A stretch of DNA of 63,643 nt from Akkermansia sp. (GTDB lineage: Bacteria > Verrucomicrobiota > Verrucomicrobiia > Verrucomicrobiales > Akkermansiaceae), in assembly GCA_030523775.1 (NCBI GenBank), contig JAUNHW010000014.1, positions 1 through 63,643 on the forward strand, read 5' to 3'. Under the pieces are notes generated by a model. The model saw only the letters and a program-made list of their open reading frames with translations. It was not told the DNA's origin and did not search any database. This document shows positions 11,203 through 20,100 of the stretch, piece by piece (position 1 is the first letter of the stretch; the number at the start of each line of letters is the position of its first letter). A program made the translations under genes and the position numbers.

Positions 11203-11232
11203 GGCCCCGCGCGGTGCACGCTGCGCGGGGCC
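11203..11232 (+). terminator. Terminator-like hairpin after giant surface gene
   Basis: A perfect 10-bp GC stem (GGCCCCGCGC / GCGCGGGGCC) with a 10-nt loop, followed by an A/T-rich but not strongly T-rich stretch. It is the probable end of the 45-11099 transcript. Confidence 0.6.
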
Positions 11233-11289
11233 TATTGCAAATAATATCCAATTGACGGTTTTTTAGGTTACGCGGCTGCACCACAGCGA

Positions 11290-11338
11290 ATTTCCCAAAT
11301 CCCAAATTCTAAATTCTTAATTCTCAATCCAAAATCAA
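11290..11338. repeat. 7-bp tandem repeat array, left of recombinase gene
   Basis: Seven degenerate heptamers in perfect 7-bp register (ATTTCCC, AAATCCC, AAATTCT, AAATTCT, TAATTCT, CAATCCA, AAATCAA). It is the approximate reverse complement in sequence style of the array at 12106-12168, so the recombinase gene lies between two oppositely oriented arrays. Confidence 0.65.
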
Positions 11339-11360
11339 CGCATCTCAATCCAGCTCATCC

Positions 11361-12104
11361 GTGCGCGCGTATCTCTGCGCGTTCCGCCCTGCCGGGGAGT
11401 CCGGCAGGACGCAGGCGAAGCGTAGGCAGATATATGCCGCGTTCCTGGAGCACCTGGGGGCAGCGGCGGATCAGGCGCTGTCTGCGCTGGGCGGAGAGGC
11501 GTGCCGCTCGTTCTTTGAGGAGCGTGCGCAGAGCATGGCGCCCACCACGCTGCGCGCATACCGCGCGTACCTGAACAAGGCGTTCAATGCCGCTGTGGAG
11601 CGCGGCCTGCTGCGCGTTTCTCCCATGCAGGGGGTGCCGCAGCCATCGCGCCTGCCGGTGTGTGCGGGGGAGGGCGCAGAAGCGGAAAAAAACTTCACGG
11701 AGCAGGAGGTGGCGCGCATGCTCAAGGAGTTTCCGCCCGCATACCGTGCGCTGGTGGCCCTGCGCGTGCATGCGGGCCTGGGTATCACAGAGTGCCAGAA
11801 CCTGCGCCGCAGCCAGCTGAACACGGCGGCGGGTCTGCTGCTTATCAAGAACCACGATTACCGCGGCGGTTTCATTGCCCACGCGCTGCCGCCGTTCCTG
11901 GTGGGGCTGCTGGAGGATATGGCGAGCCCGGAAGACGAGTTCCTGCTGCAGGAGCTGCACGGTATCCACACCTGCCACGTTTCCCGCAAGTTCACCGCCC
12001 TCTGCCGCCAATACGGCCTCATCCCCCCCAACCCCACCCGCCGGATGCCCGGCGGCGGCCGCCGGAACGAGAGGAGCTTTCTCTCACTCCGCGTGGCGGA
12101 GTGA
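11361..12104 (+). CDS. Truncated tyrosine recombinase/integrase-like protein
   Basis: 247 residues from a GTG start without a recognisable ribosome site. Residues 1-90 look like the SAM-like core-binding domain of XerC/D-type recombinases. Residues about 105-230 resemble the start of the catalytic domain, but the box I Arg environment (usually TGLR.SE) reads HAGLGITE. The protein stops at RNERSFLSLR, just where the family has HSLRH box II, so the box II His, second Arg and nucleophilic Tyr are all missing. It is therefore probably an inactive remnant. The stop codon lies inside a 10-bp palindrome at 12083-12105, and 7-bp repeat arrays border the gene on both sides. It could alternatively be kept as a DNA-binding protein lacking catalysis. 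Confidence 0.6.
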   Translation: MRAYLCAFRPAGESGRTQAKRRQIYAAFLEHLGAAADQALSALGGEACRSFFEERAQSMAPTTLRAYRAYLNKAFNAAVERGLLRVSPMQGVPQPSRLPVCAGEGAEAEKNFTEQEVARMLKEFPPAYRALVALRVHAGLGITECQNLRRSQLNTAAGLLLIKNHDYRGGFIAHALPPFLVGLLEDMASPEDEFLLQELHGIHTCHVSRKFTALCRQYGLIPPNPTRRMPGGGRRNERSFLSLRVAE

Positions 12105-12105
12105 G
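12083..12105. repeat. Palindrome spanning the recombinase stop codon
   Basis: A perfect inverted repeat, CTCACTCCGC - GTG - GCGGAGTGAG. The TGA stop at 12102-12104 lies in the right arm. The same GCGGAGTGAGGA string also ends the ankyrin gene on the minus strand near 44381. Confidence 0.6.
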
Positions 12106-12168
12106 GATTTGGGATTTAGGATTTAAGTTTTTAGATTTAGCATTTAGGAATTAGGATTAGGATTACCC
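12106..12168. repeat. 7-bp tandem repeat array, right of recombinase gene
   Basis: Nine consecutive heptamers in register (GATTTGG, GATTTAG, GATTTAA, GTTTTTA, GATTTAG, CATTTAG, GAATTAG, GATTAGG, ATTACCC), running straight into a GC-rich core. AT-rich and non-coding. Confidence 0.65.
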
Positions 12169-12220
12169 GTCTTCGCGCATCGGGCCCGGCTTCTCTGCGA
12201 TACGCCGAGGGAGGCAAGCC
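12165..12220. repeat. GC-rich repeat core, second copy
   Basis: Begins ACCCGTCTTCGC and ends with ATACGCCGAGGGAGGCAAGC. It shares both ends with the cores at 11111-11143 and 12351-12385 but has a longer middle. The following bases to 12303 are further GC-rich non-coding sequence with no gene seen. Confidence 0.5.
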
Positions 12221-12303
12221 GATGCCGCTTCGCCGAGGCTCCGGGCCTCCGAAGCTCCGGCCCTACGGGAATGGGTTAGGCGCGCTCCGCGCGCGGAATT
12301 CTC

Positions 12304-12336
12304 AAGCCCCGCCCGGCGGAACGCCGGGCGGGGCTT
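12304..12336. terminator. Strong hairpin, 15-bp stem
   Basis: A perfect 15-bp inverted repeat (AAGCCCCGCCCGGCG / CGCCGGGCGGGGCTT) with a GAA loop, in the non-coding gap between the recombinase remnant and the transporter. It is followed by CAATTTG rather than a clean T-run. Confidence 0.55.
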
Positions 12337-12350
12337 CAATTTGTACATTG

Positions 12351-12410
12351 CTTGCCTCGGCGTAGCCCGCAGGGCGTAGACGGGTACATTGTACTTTGTA
12401 CATTTCTCTA
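12351..12410. repeat. Inverted GC-rich repeat core plus heptamers
   Basis: The reverse complement of 12351-12385 begins ACCCGTCTACGCC and ends CTACGCCGAGGCAAG, matching the other two cores. It is flanked by TGTACAT-type heptamers in register at 12383-12410. Confidence 0.55.
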
Positions 12411-12430
12411 ACTGTTATCGTCATGGGCGG

Positions 12431-12459
12431 TTGACCGGGAGGTGCGGGTGTGGTATCAT
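12431..12459 (+). promoter_or_regulatory. Sigma70 promoter for AspT-family transporter
   Basis: TTGACC (12431-12436), 17-nt spacer, TATCAT (12454-12459). The predicted leader is about 45 nt and contains a GAGAGA ribosome site, unusual in this window. Confidence 0.75.
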
Positions 12460-12512
12460 GGCGCGCGTTTGGCGGGGGGCGTATGCCCGCGCCGGATGAG
12501 AGAGAAAACGCC

Positions 12513-14105
12513 ATGTTGGAGAATCCCACGTTCGTATTGTTTGCGGTGCTGGCATTGGGCATCGCCTTGGGCAACATTGAGGTGAAGGGCATTTCGCTGG
12601 GCAGCTCCGGCGTGCTATTCGTGGCCCTGCTGGCAGGGCATTTGGGGCTGCGGGTGCCGGAGGGCATCATGGGTATCGGCACGGCCCTGTTCGTGTACTG
12701 CGTGGGGCTGGGCGTGGGCAACCGCTTCTTCTCATCCCTGCGCAGCAAGGGCAACAAGCTGGTGCTGCTCTCCGTGCTGGTGGTGGGGCTGGCCTGGCTG
12801 GTGGCGTGGCTGCTTTCCGCCGTGCTGGGGATTGATGCAGGGATTGCCGCGGGCCTGTTCGCGGGTGCGTGCACCAGCACGCCCGCCCTGGCCGCCGCCA
12901 CGGAAGCCGTGCAGGAGGGCGGCGCGGACTCCGCGCTCGTCAACATCGGCTACGGCGTGGCGTACCCCTTCGGCGTGATTGGCGTGGTGCTTTTCGTGCA
13001 GCTGCTGCCGCGCCTGCTCAAGCAGCGGCTGGATGCACCCGCCGCCGAGGAGGCGGGGCACGACCCCTGCAAGATCATCCGCCGCGTGGTGGTGGTGACC
13101 CACCCCGACATCCTGGGCCGCAACATCAACGAGTATCTGGGCGAGGGCTTGCTGCACTGCAGCATCACCCGTAAGGTGCAGGACGACCTGCTGCTGCCGC
13201 TGGACGAGCAGGACACCTTCACCAGGGGCATGGAGCTGCTGATGCTCGGCGAGCGCCGCCACCTGCAGCGCGACGCCGCGCTCATCGGCCACGTGGATGC
13301 CAACCGCCACCCGCGCGCATTCGGCGACGAGAAGGCGGAGGTCATCATGCTCAACCGCAAGCTCTGCAACAAGACCCTGCAGGAGCTCAACCTCCTGCAC
13401 GCTTTCGGCATCACCGTCTCGCGCGTCTCCCGCCTCGGCAACACCTTCGTCCCCTCGCGCGACACGGAAATCATCCCGAACGACGTGCTCACCATCGTGG
13501 GCGCGCCGGAGGCCATCCGCCGCTTCTCTGCGGCGTGCGGGCACCGCAGCTCTGCGCTCAACGCCACGGATATCCTGTCCCTGGCGCTGGGCGTGGCGCT
13601 GGGCATCCTGCTGGGCAGCGTCACGTTCAGCCTGTGCGGCGGCAAGGGATTTTCGCTGGGCATGGCGGGCGGTCCGCTGGTGGTGGCGCTCATCCTGGGG
13701 CATTTCGGCAAGGTGGGCCCGGTGGTGGGCTACATGCCGCGCCCCGCGCGCGTGCTGCTCATGGAGCTCGCGCTCATGCTCTTCCTGGCGGGTGCTGGCG
13801 TGGCCGGCGGCGCCAGGCTGGTGGAGACGCTGGCGGGGCAGGGGCTCTCCATGTTCCTGGCGGGCGTGGCCGTCACCCTCATCCCCATGCTGGTGGCGTA
13901 CGTGCTGGCGCGCAAGGTCTTCCACCTCTCCCTGCCGGAGGCCCTCGGCGGCGTCTGCGGCGCCATGACCTCCACACCCGCACTCGGCGCCATCACCGCC
14001 AAGACCGACCGCCAGGAACCCGTCATCGCCTACGCCACCGCCTATCCCGCCGCCCTCATCATGATGACCGTGCTGGCCAAGCTCCTGCTGGAGGTGCTGG
14101 CCTGA
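12513..14105 (+). CDS. AspT/YidE-YbjL family membrane transporter with RCK_C domains
   Basis: 530 residues. Two homologous membrane halves (about residues 1-170 and 355-530, each with several hydrophobic helices and a TSTPAL motif) flank two cytoplasmic TrkA-C-like regulatory domains (about 187-340). This is the architecture of the aspartate:alanine exchanger superfamily (AspT, YidE, YbjL). The AspT exchanger swaps aspartate for alanine, but the substrate here cannot be told from sequence. I chose ATG 12513 over an upstream in-frame GTG because it follows a GAGAGA ribosome site and starts directly at the first membrane helix, and the upstream GTG overlaps the promoter -10. It appears monocistronic. 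Confidence 0.85.
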   Translation: MLENPTFVLFAVLALGIALGNIEVKGISLGSSGVLFVALLAGHLGLRVPEGIMGIGTALFVYCVGLGVGNRFFSSLRSKGNKLVLLSVLVVGLAWLVAWLLSAVLGIDAGIAAGLFAGACTSTPALAAATEAVQEGGADSALVNIGYGVAYPFGVIGVVLFVQLLPRLLKQRLDAPAAEEAGHDPCKIIRRVVVVTHPDILGRNINEYLGEGLLHCSITRKVQDDLLLPLDEQDTFTRGMELLMLGERRHLQRDAALIGHVDANRHPRAFGDEKAEVIMLNRKLCNKTLQELNLLHAFGITVSRVSRLGNTFVPSRDTEIIPNDVLTIVGAPEAIRRFSAACGHRSSALNATDILSLALGVALGILLGSVTFSLCGGKGFSLGMAGGPLVVALILGHFGKVGPVVGYMPRPARVLLMELALMLFLAGAGVAGGARLVETLAGQGLSMFLAGVAVTLIPMLVAYVLARKVFHLSLPEALGGVCGAMTSTPALGAITAKTDRQEPVIAYATAYPAALIMMTVLAKLLLEVLA

Positions 14106-14133
14106 ACCGCCCGCCTTGCCCCGCTTTCGTTCT

Positions 14134-14193
14134 AAAAATGTGTGATTTTGCCACTTTTTCCCATGGAAAAGTGTGGGATTCTGCCATTTTTTC
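14134..14193. repeat. Two imperfect direct repeats upstream of the DUF4143 ATPase
   Basis: AAAAATGTGTGATTTTGCCA followed by CTTTTTC, and GAAAAGTGTGGGATTCTGCC followed by ATTTTTTC, are about 32 bp apart and differ at only a few positions. The pair ends just before the -35 of the ATPase promoter and could be a regulator site or element end. Confidence 0.5.
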
Positions 14194-14203
14194 GAAGGAA
14201 AGC

Positions 14204-14232
14204 TTGACAACCCAGGCTGTGGGGGGTAGGAT
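14204..14232 (+). promoter_or_regulatory. Sigma70 promoter for DUF4143 ATPase
   Basis: TTGACA (14204-14209), 17-nt spacer, TAGGAT (14227-14232), with the start codon at 14253. Confidence 0.7.
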
Positions 14233-14252
14233 GCCCCTACGGATAGGACACC

Positions 14253-15575
14253 ATGAAACGCTATGCATTAGAGCAACTTGTCGCGTGGAGCCGCAAGGAG
14301 AACGGGCGGCGGAAGCCGCTCATCCTCACCGGAGCCAGGCAGGTGGGCAAGACCTGGCTGATGCGCGAGCTGGCGCGCGCCGCCGGAATGAAGGAGGCGT
14401 ACGTGAACCTCATGGACACCCCCGTTGCCATCCGTGCGTTCGAGGGAACGCTGAACGTGCAGGATATCCTGGTGGCGCTTTCCGCCGCATGCGGAACGGA
14501 AATCACACCGGGGGACACCCTGATTATCCTGGATGAAATCCAAGAGAGCGAGCGAGTGCTCAATGCACTGAAGTTTTTGCGGGAGAATGCGCCGCAATAC
14601 CACATCGTTGCCGCGGGGAGCCTGCTCGGTGTTGCCATCCGCAAGCGCCGGATGTCCTTCCCCGTAGGCCAGGTGGAGTTTTTCAAGCTGCACCCCCTGG
14701 GCTTCTGCGAGTTCCTGGAGGCCATCGGGCAGGAAAGGCTTGCCCGCGTCCTGTCGGAACGCAACATGCCGCTCATCGACACCCTGTCGGAGGTATACGA
14801 GCGCTATCTGCGGCAATACCTGTGCGTGGGCGGCATGCCGGAAGCCGTGGCGGTCTACGCCCCCAGCGGAGACTTCTCCGCCGCGCGCGCCGCGCACCGC
14901 AACATCCTGGACAGCTACGAGGCGGATTTCTCCAAATACACGGAAGCCTCCAACATCCTGCGTATCCGTGCGGTCTGGCAATCCCTGCCGCGCCAGCTCG
15001 CCGCGGAAAACCAGAAGTTCACATACAACCGCGTAGCGAAGGGCGCGCGCGGGCGCGAGTACGATGCCGCCATCGATTGGCTGCACACGTGCGGGTTGGT
15101 GCACAAGGTGCGCCGCATCAGCAAGCCGTCCCTGCCGCTCAAGGCGTATCTGGATGAATCCGCTTTCAAGCTCTACATGCTGGACTGCGGGTTGATGTGC
15201 ACCATGGCCGGACTGGACCCCGCCACCGTGCTGGAGGGGGATGGCCTTTTCAGCGAGTTCAAGGGAGCTCTCACCGAACAGTATGTGCTGCAAACGCTGA
15301 AACTCCGGGATGATTTGCCGCTGGGGTACTGGGCCAATACCACCGGTGCCGCAGAGGTGGATTTCGTTGTGCAGCATGCCGGGCAGAACATCCCGTTGGA
15401 GGTGAAGTCCGGCACCAACCTGAAATCCAAGAGCCTGGCCGCGTACCGGGCCAAATTCAATCAGCGCCTCGCTGTGCGCACCTCCCTGGCGCACTTTGGA
15501 GAGGTGGATGGCCTGCGGAGCATCCCCCTTTACGCCATGGAGCAAATCTGCACCTATCTGGCCGCCCGCCCCTAG
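14253..15575 (+). CDS. AAA ATPase with C-terminal DUF4143 domain
   Basis: 440 residues. The Walker A loop GARQVGKT is at residues 27-34 and a Walker B LIILDEIQ motif follows near 90-97. Residues about 200-400 correspond to the DUF4143 region common to this family of stand-alone bacterial and archaeal ATPases, including the VDFVV and PLEVKSG motifs near 370-385, which resemble a degenerate PD-(D/E)XK nuclease-like core. These ATPases are typically present in several variable copies per genome, and their role is unknown. The gene stands alone, with its own promoter and a pair of direct repeats immediately upstream. Confidence 0.85.
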   Translation: MKRYALEQLVAWSRKENGRRKPLILTGARQVGKTWLMRELARAAGMKEAYVNLMDTPVAIRAFEGTLNVQDILVALSAACGTEITPGDTLIILDEIQESERVLNALKFLRENAPQYHIVAAGSLLGVAIRKRRMSFPVGQVEFFKLHPLGFCEFLEAIGQERLARVLSERNMPLIDTLSEVYERYLRQYLCVGGMPEAVAVYAPSGDFSAARAAHRNILDSYEADFSKYTEASNILRIRAVWQSLPRQLAAENQKFTYNRVAKGARGREYDAAIDWLHTCGLVHKVRRISKPSLPLKAYLDESAFKLYMLDCGLMCTMAGLDPATVLEGDGLFSEFKGALTEQYVLQTLKLRDDLPLGYWANTTGAAEVDFVVQHAGQNIPLEVKSGTNLKSKSLAAYRAKFNQRLAVRTSLAHFGEVDGLRSIPLYAMEQICTYLAARP

Positions 15576-15604
15576 CGGGCACATTCCCGTCAATCCGTTT
15601 TGTC

Positions 15605-15633
15605 TTTACACTGCGGAGGAAAAGGGGTAGTGT
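15605..15633 (+). promoter_or_regulatory. Promoter of SGNH esterase, near-leaderless
   Basis: TTTACA (15605-15610), 17-nt spacer, TAGTGT (15628-15633). Only 10 nt separate the -10 from the ATG at 15644. Confidence 0.65.
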
Positions 15634-15643
15634 GGCAGGCAAG

Positions 15644-17035
15644 ATGAAATGGCATGCAATCGTGATGATGTGCCTGGCGGCGGGGCTTTCGCTGCCGGGG
15701 TTCGGCAAGGCGGGGCAGAAGGCAACCAAGGCGCCGCAGCAGCCCAAGCTGGGGCAGGTGATGTACGTGGGGGATTCCATTACCCACGGCGTGAACTCCG
15801 CCTCCTACCGCTGGGCCTTCCACAAGATCCTGGCGGATAACGGCATTGATTCCACCGCCGTGGGATACAGGACGGGCAACCACTCCGGCGGTGTGCAGCC
15901 CGGCACGGCGTACAACGGAAAACTATTCACCAACATCCACAGCGCCCAGGCCAGCGCGCGCGCCTGGGAGCTCGCCGGTAGGAGGGCCGGAGGGCGGTAC
16001 GACAACACCAACCTCGCCAACTGGCTCGGCCTCTCCACCACCAAGACAGACGGCACCCCCTACCCCGGCGAGACGTACCGGGCGGACACCTTCGTGCTGC
16101 TCATCGGCACCAACGACCTGCTGTCGGACGACACGGCGGCAGGCATCACCCCCGCCAAGGTGGAGGGCCTGCTGGGGCGCAAGGGCACCATGCAGGACAT
16201 CGTGGACACCATCTACAAGGCCAACCCGCACGCCACGCTCTGCATCATGACCGTCCCGTGCTGGACCCGCCACTCCAACAGCAACGGCGCGGACGTGCAC
16301 GCCGCCGCCCAGAAGTACAACGAGAGCCTGGCCGCCTGGGTGGCCAGGGCCGCCGGGAAGCGGGATATCCGCCTGGTGGAGCTGAACGCGGGCATGGTGG
16401 ACGTGGCGGAGAAGACGCCGTTCTTCGGCTGCGATTCCATGTTCAACAAGCCCGGCTCCGACGGCCTGCACCCCAACGCGCAGGGAGATTTGCTGATGGC
16501 GGGGCACCTGGCGCAGGCCATGGGCATTTCCGGCCGCACCGCAGGGCTGCCCCGCAAGGCCATGGCCGCTGCGGAAAAGAAGCCCCTGCAGCTCGCCAAG
16601 GGGGATTCCGTTCCCCTGGCGTGGAAGGAGAAGCCCGCTGCCGACGGCTTCTCCGTGGAGTTCACCCCCAGGGTGGGCGACGGCGCCAAGGGCGGCTGGA
16701 AAACCGGGGCGGACAACGCCCTTTCCGTCACCGCCGGCAATGATTCCCTCTCCGGCACCCTCACTATCGACGAGGCTCACATCTCCTGGGACGGTAAGGC
16801 GCTGTACTCCGCCGACATGTCCGCCAACACCAAGCCCGTGCGCCTGGTGTACACCGCGGGCGCGCCGGACCGGGGCATCCCCGGCGGCTTCTACATGTGG
16901 CTGGGCGACATGCTGATAGGCGAGGCCCTGCCGCCCGCCGCCGCCAAGGCGGACAGCGGCATCACCGCGGGCATCAAGGCCACCGTGGGCGGCGTTGCCA
17001 CCCTCCCGGAGCCCGCCGCACCCAGCGCCAAGTGA
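15644..17035 (+). CDS. Secreted SGNH/GDSL-type esterase
   Basis: 463 residues. The signal peptide is MKWHAIVMM followed by a hydrophobic core. The SGNH blocks are clear: YVGDSITHG (nucleophile Ser in GDS), a GTNDL block III, and DGLHPNAQGD with the catalytic Asp-x-x-His. The C-terminal about 150 residues form a small beta domain also present in the next gene. Probable role is removal of acyl esters from glycans outside the cytoplasm. An in-frame GTG at 15632 lies inside the -10, so ATG 15644 is the start. The chain ends LPEPAAPSAK: a PEP motif without the hydrophobic segment and Arg cluster that complete the sorting signal in its neighbour. It is a tandem paralogue of the N-terminal part of 17127-21005. 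Confidence 0.85.
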   Translation: MKWHAIVMMCLAAGLSLPGFGKAGQKATKAPQQPKLGQVMYVGDSITHGVNSASYRWAFHKILADNGIDSTAVGYRTGNHSGGVQPGTAYNGKLFTNIHSAQASARAWELAGRRAGGRYDNTNLANWLGLSTTKTDGTPYPGETYRADTFVLLIGTNDLLSDDTAAGITPAKVEGLLGRKGTMQDIVDTIYKANPHATLCIMTVPCWTRHSNSNGADVHAAAQKYNESLAAWVARAAGKRDIRLVELNAGMVDVAEKTPFFGCDSMFNKPGSDGLHPNAQGDLLMAGHLAQAMGISGRTAGLPRKAMAAAEKKPLQLAKGDSVPLAWKEKPAADGFSVEFTPRVGDGAKGGWKTGADNALSVTAGNDSLSGTLTIDEAHISWDGKALYSADMSANTKPVRLVYTAGAPDRGIPGGFYMWLGDMLIGEALPPAAAKADSGITAGIKATVGGVATLPEPAAPSAK

Positions 17036-17047
17036 TTTTCCACCCGC

Positions 17048-17079
17048 CCCGCGCTTTTTCCTTGCATGCGCGGGGCGAG
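17048..17079. other. GC hairpin enclosing the -35 of the next promoter
   Basis: An inverted repeat around GCCCCGCGC and GCGCGGGGC encloses a loop containing TTTTTCCTTGCAT, so the -35 TTGCAT lies in the loop edge. It may act as the upstream gene's terminator stem while sharing bases with the downstream promoter. Confidence 0.45.
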
Positions 17080-17090
17080 GGGTGTAGTAT
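17062..17090 (+). promoter_or_regulatory. Promoter of SGNH/beta-repeat surface protein
   Basis: TTGCAT (17062-17067), 17-nt spacer, TAGTAT (17085-17090). The leader to ATG 17127 is AT-rich and lacks a Shine-Dalgarno sequence. Confidence 0.65.
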
Positions 17091-17126
17091 GGTAGAATAA
17101 TTTTCAACATCATCGAATTCAGCTTT

Positions 17127-20100
17127 ATGAAACTCCGCTTATCCCGTTATCTCGCAGCCGCCCTGCTGGCTTCCCTCGCCACCGCCCACGCCGATGACCC
17201 CGTCACCTTCGGAGCCGACCTCGGCAATGTCATGTACGTGGGAGATTCCATCACCCACGGCGTGAACGCCGCCTCCTGGCGCTGGTCCATGCACAAGATT
17301 TTCGTGGACAACGGCATCTCCTACGATGAGAACGGCTTCAAAGCCGGCAACAGCTCCGGCGGCGTGGGCCTTGATGCCTCCTACGGCGGCAGGGCTTTCG
17401 AGAACGTGCACAGCGCCGAAGCCAGCGGCGACGCCTTCGAAATCATCGGCCGCGCCAAGCGTGGCAGCGGTCACTACGGCAATTCCAACATCTACAACTG
17501 GCTGGGTGTGGATAAGGAGCTGACCGTTCGCGGCTCCAGCACCGGCTCATACACAGGCACCGTCACGGACCATGTGGACACCTTCCTGATGCTCATCGGC
17601 ACGAACGACCTGCTTTCCGCCCATACGAATGATGCAACCGCCATAGCCGGCTACGCGAGCGATGATTTGGTGAAAGACATCAGCGACATCTACGGCGTGA
17701 TGCAGCAGGCCGATCCCGGTTCCAAACTGGTTCTCCTCTCCATCCCCTGCTGGACGGACCACGCGAACAACACTTCCGATGCCGTTCACCAGGCCGTGGT
17801 CACCGCAAACAACAAGATCAAGACCTGGGCGGATTCCCAGACCGGGGTTACCTATGTGGACGTCAACACCGGTTTGATCGACGTATCCAGCTCCAAACCC
17901 TTCTGGGGTCCCCGCGCCTTCTTCAACAACCCCACCAGCGACGGCTTGCACCCCAACGCGCAGGGTGAAATCATCATTGCCGGCAACGTGGCGCGCGCCA
18001 TGGGCTACGCCGGGCGCACCGTGGGCCTGGACCGCGCGGACGCCACCACACCCAAAACGGACTGGGGCGGCATTGAGGCCCCGCTCACCGTCACCTCCTC
18101 CGCCTACACCGTGGAGGGCGCCTCCTTCAACATCGCTGATGGCTGCACCGTTGACTTCAACGCCGTGTACGGCAACGGCGACACCGGCGGTTGGGACTCC
18201 ACCAACGCCTTCTCCATCACCGTGGGCGACGGCGCCCACACCGGCACGCTCAGCCTCACGGAGGCCTACGTGAAATGGGGCGACAAGCTGCTCTACTGCC
18301 GGGACAACTCCGTGGTATCGGCGGACAACCTGCGCATTGCCTACGTGAACCCCAGCGTGAACGCAACGGACAACGTGTCCGCCGGCTACTACGTGTGGCT
18401 GGGCGACCAGCTCATCGGCGAGGGCCTGATGGCCACCACCGGGGACTTCAACGGCATCCGCATGCAGTCCACGGGCGTGAACACCACCGTCTCCTCCCTC
18501 ACCTGGTCCGACACCGCCTACGCGCCCACCACCACCGCCTACTGGAACGAGGCGGGCGCGTTCAAGCTGGAGCAGTCCAACCCCATGCCTTCCCACGACA
18601 ACACGCCGATGCCCAGCGGGGTGGACTACTCGCACGCCACGCCGTTGAGCGGGCAGACCGCCATCACGTCCCAAAACGCCGGGCAATTCTCCGGCACGGC
18701 CGTGGTTGAGCTCACCCGCAACGGCGGCTGGTTCGCCGTGTGCAACGCCACAACCACGCTCGACATCAAGGCGGAGTTCAACGGAAGGACCTCCGTGAAC
18801 AACCTGTTCGCCGTGCAGGGCGGCACCACCACCGGCAACATCCTGGTGGATGTGAAGAACGCCACCCTCAACCAAGGCACGTACAGCAACGTGTCCGCCG
18901 CGCTGGCGGGCACCTACGGCGGGGGCAATGTCACCGGCTGCTTCTCCGCCTACATTGAGAACTCCACCCTCAACGGCGACATGGTGGGCGGCGCCATCAA
19001 CGGCAGCGGCAAAATCGGCTCCGTCAACTTCATCGTCAACAGCGGTACCGTCAACGGCAGCATCTACGGCGGCTCCAAGACCAGCGGCACCGTCGGCAAC
19101 GTGGCCATCACCATCAACGGCGGCACCATCACCGGAAGCGTGAACGGCGGCGGCACCGGCGGTACCGTCACCGGCAACGCGGACATCCTCATCCGCGGCG
19201 GCGTCATCAAGGGAGATGTGAACGGCGGATCCGTCGGCGGCACCTCCACCGTCACCGTGGAAGGGAACCTGGCCTCCATCGGCGGCGCCATCACCGCCAA
19301 CAAGGTGGTGCTCAAGGATGTATCCGCCACGCCATACCCGGACGGGTTCGACAAGTACGCCGGAACCGTGACCGCCACCGATACGGTGACGCTGGACAAC
19401 TACCGGGTGGAAAGCGCGCCGGTGAGCGTTGTCGCAAAGAACCTGGCGCTCGTCAACGGCAGCAAGGCCTCCCTCAACAGCGCCACGCTCACGGGCAACG
19501 GCTCCATCAACCTGGCGGCGGGAACGGAGCTTTCTGCCCAGAGCATCACCTGCTCCGGCGCCACCAGGCTCACCGGCGCCGGCACGCTCGCGGTGACCGG
19601 CGTCCCCGCCAACCTCTCCGTGGATTCCGCGTGGAGCGGCACAGTGCGCGTGTCGGACACCTACGTCGAGAACCTGGAGTTCGACAAGCTGGCCCAGGGT
19701 GATTCCATCCTGGAGCTCAACGGCTTCTCCGGCTGGAACAAGAACTGGAACGGGAGCAACACGCAAAACATCAGGTTGACCGACAGCGGTAGCAAGGTTG
19801 CGTGGGAGAACGGCGCCTATTCACGAGATCCGTACGAGGGCGTATACTCCGGCGATTGGAGCGGCGAGGGCACCCTGGTCATGTACGCCAACAACAGCGG
19901 CACCCGCCACACCAGCGCCACCTTCACCGGCGACATCTCCGAGTGGTCCGGCAAGCTCCTCTTCCGCACCAACTACGACGCAAGCGACCTCGCCCTCAAG
20001 TTCGGCGGCAAGGTGGATGAGGTGAACGCGGAAATCGGCTTCTACGGCACCGGCGGTATCATCAACATGACCGTGGAGTCCGATGTCACCTTCACCAAGG

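Noticed and set aside
11290..12168. CRISPR array
   Set aside because: The repeats are 7 bp with no spacers and no cas genes nearby.
12450..12512. Earlier GTG start for the AspT-type transporter
   Set aside because: The codon is upstream of and overlaps the -10; the ATG at 12513 has a ribosome site and begins the first membrane helix.
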